The position numbers were made by a program, and so were the translations under genes. The notes beneath the pieces are model-generated. The model was not told where the DNA came from, did no database searches, and saw only the letters and a program-made list of their open reading frames with translations. A stretch of DNA of 64,000 nt from Nectonema munidae. Lineage: Eukaryota; Nematomorpha; Nectonematoida; Nectonematidae. The stretch covers positions 305,001 to 369,000 of the forward strand of contig JAUIRK010000003.1 of the NCBI GenBank assembly GCA_030549495.1, written 5' to 3'. Positions 27,301 through 39,300 of this stretch are shown here, piece by piece (within the stretch, counting starts at the first letter, position 1; each line of letters starts with the position of its first letter).

Positions 27301-30300
27301 TTATCAAATTCATCTATCAAAAATAGAATGATTAGTTTTATATGATGTTAATTCCTTTGCACAAGATCTAAGTTTTGCCGACAAAAGCTACATGGTTTTT
27401 ACACGACAAGCAATTTAAAATATGTTGTTAAGTTTGGTATTTATTTAGTTAGGTACGTGGTTAATTTAAAACTTAAGAATTAGTTCGTTTTAGATTTGCA
27501 ATTAAAGTATGATTATCAGGATGATTTCTATCTACATTTTGTTACTTAAGATTTTGACTACCGATATTTTGTACTAGCACTCTTTTACTGTCGCTCGCTG
27601 ATTGATTGCTTATATTTATCTATATTAATTAAAATGATTCTTTTAGAGATAGCATGAATATGCGATGCGGAGATACCGCCATTTTTGAAGCGTGCTTTTT
27701 CCCAGACATCAAGGAAGGCATTCGGTGTGAGTGGTACTTTTGTGGAAAAGTTATTCAAGACGATGATCGCAAATACTCCACTTGTCAAGATGGTGGGTAT
27801 GCTCGACTCAAGATTTTTAATCTGGATCCACGTGACAATGGAATTTACAGCTGCCGTGCTTTTAATGTCAATGGCTCTGCCATGACTTCAGCGACTCTGA
27901 AATGCAAAGACTCTTCAGGTAATTTTTACCTATGGAATTCACCCATTTTTGTGTATTATAGTATTTGCATCAAACTGAACTGGATTGAAAAACCTCTACT
28001 CCAAATCTTAATTGAAAACATTAGAATATATACTATACTATATTAATATTAATCCAAAATTAAGCATCATTTATTTATGTTACTTAAATCATTTAAAATA
28101 TAATATTCTAAGGTCTTCTTCAAATTGTGAATTCTTTTATATACTTTATTCTCATATACATATACTACTAACGAATAATAGAACACAGGCATAACCAAGG
28201 GAAGCGCAATGGATGGCCCACTCCCCATACCCGAGAATATTTGTGTCGCGGCTGAGAAATATATTAGACCCACATGAATTAAATTCCTGATATCTAAACT
28301 GGAACACCATAATTTGCATACATAGTATATTAAATCAATCAAAAATGATGAAATTAATAATGAAATAATATTTGAAAAATGTGAACTTGATTTTATTGGA
28401 AGAAGATAACCTTCATTTATTTTCCTCAGCCTACTCCAAAAGAAAAAACAGGTTAACATTGATATTTGATGTCTATATATAATATTCATATTATCAGTTA
28501 AAAAGATTCTAAGTAAATATAAAATCTCTTTTGAATACTTAAATTAGGTTGATAGAGTTTTATATATAAAGATTCAAAAACAAATAATTCTTCCTAATGT
28601 TTAATTTTTTTCCAAATTTCAAAATTATTAATATTATAGGCATTTCTACATTCTAAGTCTACAATACAATGTTTGTCAATCGATGAGGGGGCTTGATATT
28701 TAAAATTTCCTTTATTCTAACTATTTGAATTTCTAATTAATTTGTGGACATGCTCTTCAATATGGCGTGTTAATTTTTGAATTTTTTACTTCCAAAAATG
28801 AAGTATGTAAAATGGTTGCTAAAATATCTAAAAAATATTTAACTTCAATTTCCCACGAGATTATCATCATTTTTCTTCCGTATAGATTAAAAGTTAACAT
28901 AATTTTGTAAATATAAAGTTTGATTTAGATTAGAACAAAATGTTCCATGCATATGAGAAATTTAGCCGGGATCAGAAAAAAATTAATTCCTTCTGAACTT
29001 ACCTACTTTGAGAAACATTTATGAAAACTTGGAAAAGGCAACGAATTTATATTTTAAGAAGAAACCTTCGTATTAAAGAAACCTTTGTTAGTAAATTTGA
29101 TAGGCTCTTTGACATCCTTAGTTCCAAGTGTAAAACAACGAGATGTTATGAATTTGCCTGTAACCATTGTGGAAAAATCTCACAAATTTTACTCGTCACA
29201 GAAAATTCGAGTTAAATACTTAAGTGTAATCGAAATCCTCAACTTTACAAAGCATAACATTATGTATGGAGTTGTGTTACATATTTAATAAAATTTTACA
29301 AAGTTTGCCTTTTGATATCTGATGAAGATGAGACTTCTAAATCATAATAAAGTTAAGAGCTCACGAAAAAATGACGAAATCTTTAGATAAAGATTTAGAT
29401 GATATTTGTAAAAAAGGAGAAATCAATTATATGTATTTTTAAATGGGCGTCAAATTTAAACCAATGTTATGTTGCACATGGAAAATAGTAATGAAAAGTG
29501 TAATACCGCAAAAATAAAGGTAAATGTAGCGTGAGGTGTTTTAATCGAAGGGGTATAATTGCGCCGCTTGTATCGAACTACGAGGAAGGGAGGCTTGGTG
29601 CGGGATCGAACCCAAGACATTGAGTTATCGAAACCCAGTATCTAACCAACCTTACTCACGACCCTGATAGCACTGTCAAAGAAAAATTGGCCTATTTAGT
29701 GATTTATGGTGGTTAACGAAATCATGCAGACTTCGCGGCATATGATTTTTTACATGATTTATTCCTTTGAGGGTTAATGTCTCGCCGGTGTATCAAATAA
29801 TGATAATAATCTGTGTGAAATATATTAAATTCCATTGAAAAATAAGCAGCGATAGTGTTCACAATTTTGGTCATCAAAGCAGAGTTTCGGAACCAGAAGA
29901 AAATCCTATGGCTTCTGCACCGGAGCAAAAATATTTCAGTGCTTGGTTCCAGCTCCTTATTTTTTAATTTTGAAATTGTTTTGAAAAGTTTGTTGTAACA
30001 CTGCTTGGTACACAACCAATATATAAGATTCATATTATGAAGAACTAGTATAATTTCAACAAACCATAATTTTTGTTAAAAGAAGTTGTTTATTGAAGGG
30101 TTTCGTACTATCCAAATAAAAAATACACTTTATTTATAAAACTAGTTGTTAAATTAATAACCCCTTGGGCAAGGAACAGATAAATTATTTTTAAAGTAGC
30201 TTAGTATATTCATGAAACAAATATATTTCTATTCTTAGCAAACCATTACTTTTTAAAGCAAAATTTATTTATATAAATGTATATTCTCATAGAAGTAACA

Positions 30301-33300
30301 TTTTGACTCCTCTTTTTAAGTTTTGACTCTACGGAGTAATTTGGATTGTGTTATCTACTATTTTAAATTATATTTTTAGGTCATAATAACTCTTTAGAAT
30401 TTGGTAGTCATTATTACAATGTGCGAGAAATCCTAATATGCCGGACTAGCTTATGCAAAAAATGATCAGAAAATTAAATATTGCAAAAATCGAACAATAT
30501 ATTTTATTCAAGTGTACTTTTGCGAGGATGAAATATTCTTCAAAAAATTTTTTTTTACCTAGAATCGATAAAATTAACAGCAAGAAACATTTTTTAAGTT
30601 AGAGTTTACTATCAGATGCTTCTTACCATTTTAATTGATATTTATTTTTACTATCATTACATTGATGCTCCACCAAAGATATCTATTTGCGTTATTATCT
30701 TGTATTATAAAAATATATTGATTTATTTTCAGTAACTCAGTAAGGTTTTCTATAAAACGCAATTATTCAAATAAATCGACATCCTTTATTTTTTGGTAGT
30801 AGTTGAAAGTTAGTATTTTTTTTTTCATGATTCAAAATATAGAAATTGTCAAATGATTTTAAAGCATCTGGAGATTTTATCCCAACATTGAACTTTGTAT
30901 TAAGCATTAATAACCCATTAAATACCAAATGGGGATCAACAAATAATTGCCTAACTATTTAATTTCCTGTATGTTCTGATGCTTAAAATTTTATTAAAAT
31001 ATATAGAGTAAGTAAACGGTGACATTTTCACTCGTATGACTAAAAGTTATGCTGCCGCATCCTAAAAGTGAAAAAGTTATAATTATTTACTAAAGTTGAC
31101 ATTATTTATGAAGAAGAAGATACTTATGAAGATAATTTGAGTGAACAGAATGTTGCTGAAGTACAGGGTGATATAGAAATACATTATCGTGGAATTGATA
31201 AGACAGACGAACAAACTCTACAAATATCTTCTGATGCTCCAAATAGAAAGAAAAGAAAATTAGATTCTACATGGATAAAAGAACGTGAAGATTTTTATGT
31301 TGACAGATGAGAAGAAACCGAAATAAATCAAAGAGTTAGTGATATAAAAATGTTATTCAAGAGTTGAAGTGTTTGAAGCATTATTTGATGGGGATATCAG
31401 GAATCACATTTTGCAGCAAAGTGTGATCTATGTTAGTCAAAAACATCGACACGATTTTATGCTTTATGATGATTGTCAGCGGAAACTAATAGGATTCTTA
31501 TTATGCATTGGCTATTGGAACTTGTCTTAAGAAAAACTGTATTAGTCTGAAGACAAAGATATAGATGACAGATTTGTTAGAAAATGTTTTAGCAAGAATA
31601 GATACCTTGAAATAAAGAGGTACCTTCATTTCAATGACAACTCGACCTTAGTCACTAACAAAACCTCAAGACCCTTCAAGATTGCTCCTATTATAAAGCT
31701 CATGAATGAGAAGCTTTTAAAATTTTAAATATTTTCTAAAGTCTGAACATCGATGAACAAATGATCCAGTATTATGGTTGCCATTATGAAACAGTTATAA
31801 AAACTGGGCAATGTGTTGTTCTTCTACAGGCTACTTCTTCAACTTTGACCTTTATGAAGGGAAACAAGAACAGCACTCACAAGTTAATGGACTAGGAGCT
31901 TCAGTGGTTTTGAACAATGTTTCAAAAGTTACGTCACCCAGTGGCCATATTTTTTATTTCGATAATTATTTTACAAGCTTCCAACTCATGAAGATGTCAG
32001 AGAAAAAGGTTGCTGCTTCAGGTATGTTCGAATCAACCGCACCAATAAATGCCCTCTACAAATTAATAAATAATTGAAAAAGCAAAAGAGGATTTTATGA
32101 ATTTATGTTTGACAAAAATAATAATATTTTTACAACTGTGTTGAGAGATAACAATAACGTGATATGCTACTGTCTAACTATCGAGTATCACAGCCAGGTT
32201 AGGTGAAAAGGTGGAGGAAACAGAAAAATATGCAAGTTACAATGGGACAACCAAAATGCAATACTGAATACAACACCAATATAGGTCGAGTTGATTAATT
32301 GGACTTGGTGATCAATAAGTATAGGATAAAGATACGGGGATGGTACTTTCTAATTTTATCCTATATTATTGTCATGACCGTTGTAAATGCTCACATCTTG
32401 TATTGTATGGCGAATGAAAAAAATTTCCTTAGAATTTCGAAGAAGAATAGAGCCCCTAATTGAAGAAATCAATGCAACATTTTCTGAGATTCTGTTTGAC
32501 ACGCCTTAATTTTCAATTCTTTCTAGTAATTTTATGGATCTCCTCCCTATGCAAGTTGAACCACACTCTTTCAATGATATAGGACATTTTAAGTTCTAAA
32601 TTGTTCTTTTTAAATTCCACTAAGACAATTTGGAAGTTAAAATGGTTTAGATAAACTATAAATTAGTATGAAATTTTACGATACTATCCTTAACCACTTC
32701 ATGAAAAAAGAAGTCATGAAATGAAGACCACTCTAACATGAATACGCTTTGCGTGTTTATTGACTGACCCTTTTATCCATATTTTCTAGAAATCCAAAAA
32801 AGCTAGGATATAATAGATGTCAAAGATCGAATCATCCTCATCGATTCGCAAACATTTAATTGCAAAACATGCTAAAGAGTTATTTATTTGTTCTTGAATT
32901 GAATGTGTGCTAATTTTACCACGAAACAGTTATTAGTATTTATAAAAGGTTGAAGATCGCAAATATGTTAAGTCTCCCTAAGCCTGAGACCTGGATTCAT
33001 TAGATTCTAAGCAATGCATGTATTCTTTCCCTGAAAAAATATGCACATAATTATGCAGAACGCGAGCATTGGTTGTGTTTACTCATTGAAAATTTGTTTT
33101 CTGTCATCACGTACAAAATTCATGATGAACAACTATAATCCTTTCTCGCATGTCATTGGCTGGAACATTTTTGTATGCATCCTGGTGATATTCATCACTA
33201 GTATAGGAGAGTGAAGCAAATCATCAGCATTATGCATTTTAGTACCACTTTTTCATACATCATAAACTTCACTAGCATTGTCTGATATGTAGCTTTAGGC

Positions 33301-36300
33301 TTTCTTCTCCAGTATATACACCTACTTTCCATGTTTCAAGTCTTTCTACCATTTATTTCGAAGTAATTTTTTATATTTGATACCAACAAAAATCTTCGCT
33401 TCATGTTTCTTCCTTGATTGCCATGTTTATTCACGAAAAATCTCCATGTTCTCCCAATTTTGTGGGTATGCTTTATTTTGTTGATTAAATATAATTAAGA
33501 TGAAACATCAATTTTCGATGCACAAAAGTACATTTCAAATCATAAGTAACACTATTATTTACTTGGTTTAATATGATTAAATACATTTTCAAGGTCACCG
33601 ATTGTTATTTAATAATTAATTACAGACATGGTTTGTGTGGAACAAAGTTTTTATTCATAATTGCTTTTTCGACAAACAACACATTATTTTCACATTAATT
33701 TTTGTTTCTTCATTTTAGTGACGCGAAAAATGAGAAATTGTGAAAATAGACGTGGACTAAGTTCAAAATACTCAAATTTCACACTTATGTTGATAGCCAA
33801 ATGATGATTTTGATATGCCCCCTTTTAAACAGGTTGGGACTTTTAAGGGGCAGACTAAGTGCGTGTCCAGAGAGCATAACTATAGATGCGCTATATAGTA
33901 TTGTTGAAATATTTATGTCAAATTTTAAATTCATTTTTGTCTCTTCATTTTCAATTCTTGAAGCGCAGTAAGACATTGAATCACTGCAATTTTAAAATTT
34001 TGGTAGTTGTAACTTTATAGAATTCTGATGAATTAAATATAAAGACCGGTATTTTCTATGTTTCCAAGTCCTTTTCCAAAATAGCGTTTACATATTGAAA
34101 CGCATTGTGAGAGTTAAGAAACCGACAAGCCAACGACACAATATATAAAATTACAAGCGCATACAGACATATGCATGTATTCAAAAACGGGCTAATACGA
34201 CAAGTTAATTTTTAGAGGTCCTATATACGTGTTTTGGGCATATTTTCAAAATGAATGAGATTGTGCACGTGTGGACTTGTGGTAATTTGCCATTCTTTTG
34301 CAAGCAGGCAACTGAATTCTTAGATTCTTGGAATCAGTTAATTTAACTTCTATATCATAATATCAAAATAAGTCACCCATGTGTATAAGTTAGAAATGAG
34401 ATGGAACAAGGGAAAACAATAGTGTGTTATTTTTAAAACTAAAACATTAAATATATAAGTTCTAATCATTAAAATTATTCTTTTTTGAATAAAATTCTCT
34501 GAAATTTGATTTGAATCCTTGAAATTTTAAAAAGAAGTTATACTTATTATTAGAATTAAACTTTTTAGAAATTTTATTGCATCTTATAAGTTATTTTCTT
34601 TCTCCTTTTGTAATAAAACTCTACTTTTTATTAACAAAATAAATTTCTTTCTTCCTTTAGTTGTGCATGTCAGTTGTTTGGTTAAGCGAAAATTCGGTTA
34701 CTCAAGATTCGGGTATTCTAGGTTTCACGGTATGTTTAAGTTCGTTTAAAATCCCTTAAGGCGCAGCAAACTATTTATCTGTTTTTTCAACGAATTTTTA
34801 TGCAACATAAAGCAGGTGAGTAAAGAAAGTTAGGGGGTGTGAATTTCCAAGATATTTTTATTAAGAATATCTTAATGCTCTTACGTGTATTATTTAAAAA
34901 ATAATGTTGCATAAAAGAATGGCAGACATATAAATCAGGTGCGCGCATCCTCAAAGTTGGGGAATGGATCTTTTTTTTTTATAATTTTCAAAATTTATTA
35001 TAAAAGTATTTTTGTCCAGTGAACACACAACCATTATTATCCGACATTATACTTGCACTGTAAGTCAAATTACATTGTTTGTAATTCTGATTTCATCAAC
35101 CTTCTAGCTCAGCGGTTTTCAAACTGGATTTCGCGTTACCCTAGGCGATGGCGAAGCAGTTTCGTGGTGACCTAGAAGGGGTCACTGAGTGGATCATTTT
35201 GCGGAACATATTGCATCCATATTGGGTCATTTGCGATTTTTGTCAATAAGTCACATTTAAAAGGAATAATTTAGTCTTTGAATTGAGTTAAACTATTTTT
35301 ACTTTTCTATTTGGTTTTCATACCTGATTTTATAGATGTAAATATGCATTTTCTTAGTGGTTAAAAAATGAAATATGACGAATCATATTTAACATTTGGT
35401 CTTGCTGTATTAACGTCTTGTGGGGAAGAAGAACATAAACCTTTTGTGTTCTGAAGGGTTAGCATCCCCTTTTCTTAGGTCCGTCAAGTGAAGCTTGCAT
35501 TGGAAGTGAAGCACTAAAGTTCGGTAAACATAACTATTAACTATTTTAAACGTGAAGCTGAACGATTACACAAATCCAGGTTTGATAACAGAAATTATTT
35601 GTAAAATACTAACTATCGTTTTAAAAATATCTATTGTCAAAAAATCCCACAGCATAGGAGAACAGTTGCTATTACCTTGCGGTAAAGATATCATATTGAA
35701 TGTGCTAAGAAGTTCTGAAGTTCTAAATTTGAAGCATTCTTGCTGTAAACGATACTTAGAAGGCTAATAAGAGAGATGTCTGATGACATATGAGGTGATT
35801 TTATTGATTTGGAATTTGATTTTTAATTTTTTTGAAATTCAGCGTGATGAGACGATTGATCACACGTGACAAGCACCTGGTAGACAATTTTTTGTTTTAC
35901 AAAACTCTTAGTAGTAGAACCACTTCAAGAGAAATATTTCATAAGGTGAGCAATTTCTTACAGCACTTTATTAAGTCAGAACATGCACGAGTGTGTACTG
36001 ACCTTGCTCTAGCAATATCTTTTTCTAGTTTTTAGACTCTCATTAAGCAATTTTTGCATAACTTGAATTTAATTTAGTTCACAACATTATTGTTGCCTCC
36101 AACTTTTATGAACAGTGTGAAGTCACTTTTCGAAAACGATTTAAAATGACAAAAATCATATTTGCACAAAAAATAATGAAAGCTTTCAGCCATATATTTT
36201 TGAAAATAAATCGCGAGCTTTTCTTATTGTATGAATTTCCATAAAACTTGGGCAATTTCAAATTTTGAGTGTCACTTTGTATCCAATGCGTCTGAGTTGA

Positions 36301-39300
36301 TTAAAAAATAACATAAACAGTAATTTTTGTGTATTTTAAATTCTTAAGTGGGTTCATTTTAGAATTATTTGAGAGTTTGTCTATTATAAATTAATAACAT
36401 TTTGTACTATATCAATGTGCAAGTAACCAAAATGTAGTAATCATGATTTCCGGATATTGTTTTTAAAATCATTTCTATTCTTTTTGGAATAGAGTTTTTT
36501 TCTATACCAAAATCTAGAACTTTTACATTTTGTGTTTTTCCAAATAAAAATCATGTTAATGCTACTATTTAAGGAACCGAATTTTTTCCCATCAGCAAAT
36601 ACCAAAGATATGAAAAGCCGAAGTTTATAAACGAACTTTACAATCATCACATCTGCGAAGGAGATTCCTTAAATCTTGATGTAAAGTACGAACCAGTTGA
36701 TGATCCAACTCTTCAAATAACGTGGTATCATGAAGGATTAATCATAAGACCGAGTAATTATTTTTTTGTACCGTCTTTCTTTTCCTAAACACTTTTTGAA
36801 CCATGTTTAATTAAGTATACATTCATTAACAAGATCGAAGCTTCTCTTCAAAATATAAAAGATATTTAGGAGTATTTTATTTAGTTTTTGCTTAATTTTA
36901 ATTTATTAACTTCTTAAGAGAAACACTTGAAAACATATTCGTTGGATTTGATTAATACAAAATCGTTCGAATTATTGACATAATTTGATGAATTTATTTC
37001 ATAATGAAAATGGAAGTAAAACTTTATGCTTAAATATTATTTTTTCTTTGTATGCGTGGGAAATATTTCTGATACAATTATATTTATTTAAATGTTAGTG
37101 GTTAAAATTTTCAATCATCTAACGATAACAATAAGCAAGAAAAAAATATATCGGTTACTTATTAATTTGTCATTAAATAAATCGTATGACTTTTCACAAA
37201 GAACTTTTGATAATCCCATCCTAGCGAGACCTGCCGCGGGATAAATATGAGAAAATATCACCCCATACCCCGTTGCAAAATTAGTAAAAACTAATCGGTA
37301 TATACAATTTATAAAAAGATAAAATCAACGTCTTTTCGTCAAAGTTTTTTCTTCACTGCGTTTTTTTCAAATAAAGAAATAGACTTGACGATGAAGCTCT
37401 TTTTGCTTTATTATTTATAAAATCTTTTTTAAAACGTAGAATATGCGCTTTTATATTTTAAATATTGGTAAGTCCATTGAATTTTAATTGATAAAACATA
37501 CTTGTTTTTTTAAAAAAAACCCCGGGGAGATCTTTCGAAAAAAATATTTTTTGGGGCCCCCTTTTCCCAAAAAAAAAAAAAAAAATCTGGAAAAAAAACA
37601 AAAAAATTTTTTCTTCTATCTTTTTTTTTTTTTAAAAAAATAAAAAATAAAAAAATATATTTTCGGAGGAAACTAAATCTTATCAATGCTCATAAAACTT
37701 GCCATACCAATTGTAGTTCATTTTTATGAAATAATTTTATTAAAATTTTTCAAATTGTTTAAAAGTATTACAAGATGAAAAATGCGCATATATTGATCTC
37801 TTTTCGATTAATTAGATCTTACCTAAAGTGTCGATATTTTCAAGTTCATCATCTCTGATTGATACATTTAAATTTCTTTTCAGATTCTCGAACACGAATT
37901 ATCAACGAAAGTGGCTACTCAAATCTTTCAATCTCGCCTATCCTGCCTTCAGATTCTGGTGAATACCTTTGTGCTGCAACTAACACATCTGGCTCTTCTG
38001 AAATGTCTTCATATGTTTACTGCTCAGGTATGCAAACGTTTAAAATAGTTCCTAGCTGTTATATATATTATATTTATATTACGGTAATTACTAATATTTA
38101 CTTCAAAAATATATGGAAAGAAAAAATCAAGATGAGGATTTAATAAAAAATTAATGAAAATGAAATTACGAAGCTTAAATCAATTTTGTAATATCTTGGA
38201 TTTTCGTTTATTCAAAATCTTCAATTCACTGATTAGCAAGCTATAGATATCTTGCATGATTATGACTGTTTTTCGTGTAGTTTTTTATGCTGATTTCAAA
38301 TTCATAACTCATTTTTCTCCATCACGTCCAGTTTTGTAAATATTAACAAAAAAACCATAAAGATTTATCATTCATCATGTTTTTTATTCCTAATTTAATA
38401 CAACAGCATTATTTTATTTGAAAACATTTTTAGCTAAAGTAAGACATTAAAATATTTGAAATCTATTCTTTGAACATTATTAGATACAAATCATTCCTTT
38501 TATTTTAAGATTAACTTAAAATTATGACATCTAGAGGCTGTAAAAATTAACCCAATTTGTTTTGTTTTTTTTTGGGTTTTTTAACAAATAAATCCCATAC
38601 CAAAAATGTTAAACCTTTTTTAAAAAAAAAATATTAAATTTATTTTTTTTTAAAAGGTTGAAAGGGGGGGGGGTTTTTTTAATATTTTTTTTTTTTGTGG
38701 GTGGAGCTTGCGGGGTGGGGGGGGAAAGAAAAAAAAAAAAAAAAAAAACATATTCCTTTGCATTGGGTAAGGGAAGAAAAAAAAACATACTGACTGCTAT
38801 TTTTGTTCAACGAGTGTCATCGGCTTTTTATATATAACATTCTGTAAAATACCCATAAGTTGATGCAGTTTCAAAACCATTCCTCATAATTCTACAAGTT
38901 GTCCAATACCTATCACCAACAAATTACACAGTTGGAGAAGAACAAGAACATTCAACTTCGGTTTCCAGCTATGATTCTGACAATGACTGCCAGGCTGAAA
39001 AGGATATACATTTAGTGAATAATGAAAATCTTTCTGACCTTGTCCGAGATTTGGCTTTAACAAAATATCAGACCGAATTACTCGTTTCACGTCTCAAAGA
39101 ATTTAATTTGCTGGCACCTGGCACAACTACTTTGTGTTTTCGTAACATGCATAAGAAACTTGTTAAATTCTTCGCGATGAATGACACACTTTGCTACTGC
39201 TCGGTCATTGAGGGACTTATGGCAAGCCTTGTGATTCAACACTTAGCTTAAGAATAGCGATTGTTCATTGATTCATCTAAAACAAGCTTGAAAGCAATAT

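Noticed and set aside
28067-28489. 140-residue minus-strand frame downstream of exon 3, with hydrophobic stretches
   Set aside because: The longest minus-strand frame in the gene body, but its hydrophobicity follows from antisense AT-rich intron; no membrane-protein family recognised.
29510-29664. Functional tRNA gene on the minus strand
   Set aside because: It has a B box, but no acceptor stem or anticodon arm could be paired, and the same extended sequence recurs at 56231, as expected of a SINE.
29722-30033. 103-residue minus-strand frame next to the inverted 137-bp repeat, considered as a piggyBac fragment
   Set aside because: Compared with the frame that follows the forward repeat at 25112 it shows no similarity, and no piggyBac motif is present.
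36596-36753. Alternative acceptor (CCCATCAG) for exon 4
   Set aside because: It would enter in phase 2, which does not match the phase-1 end of exon 3.
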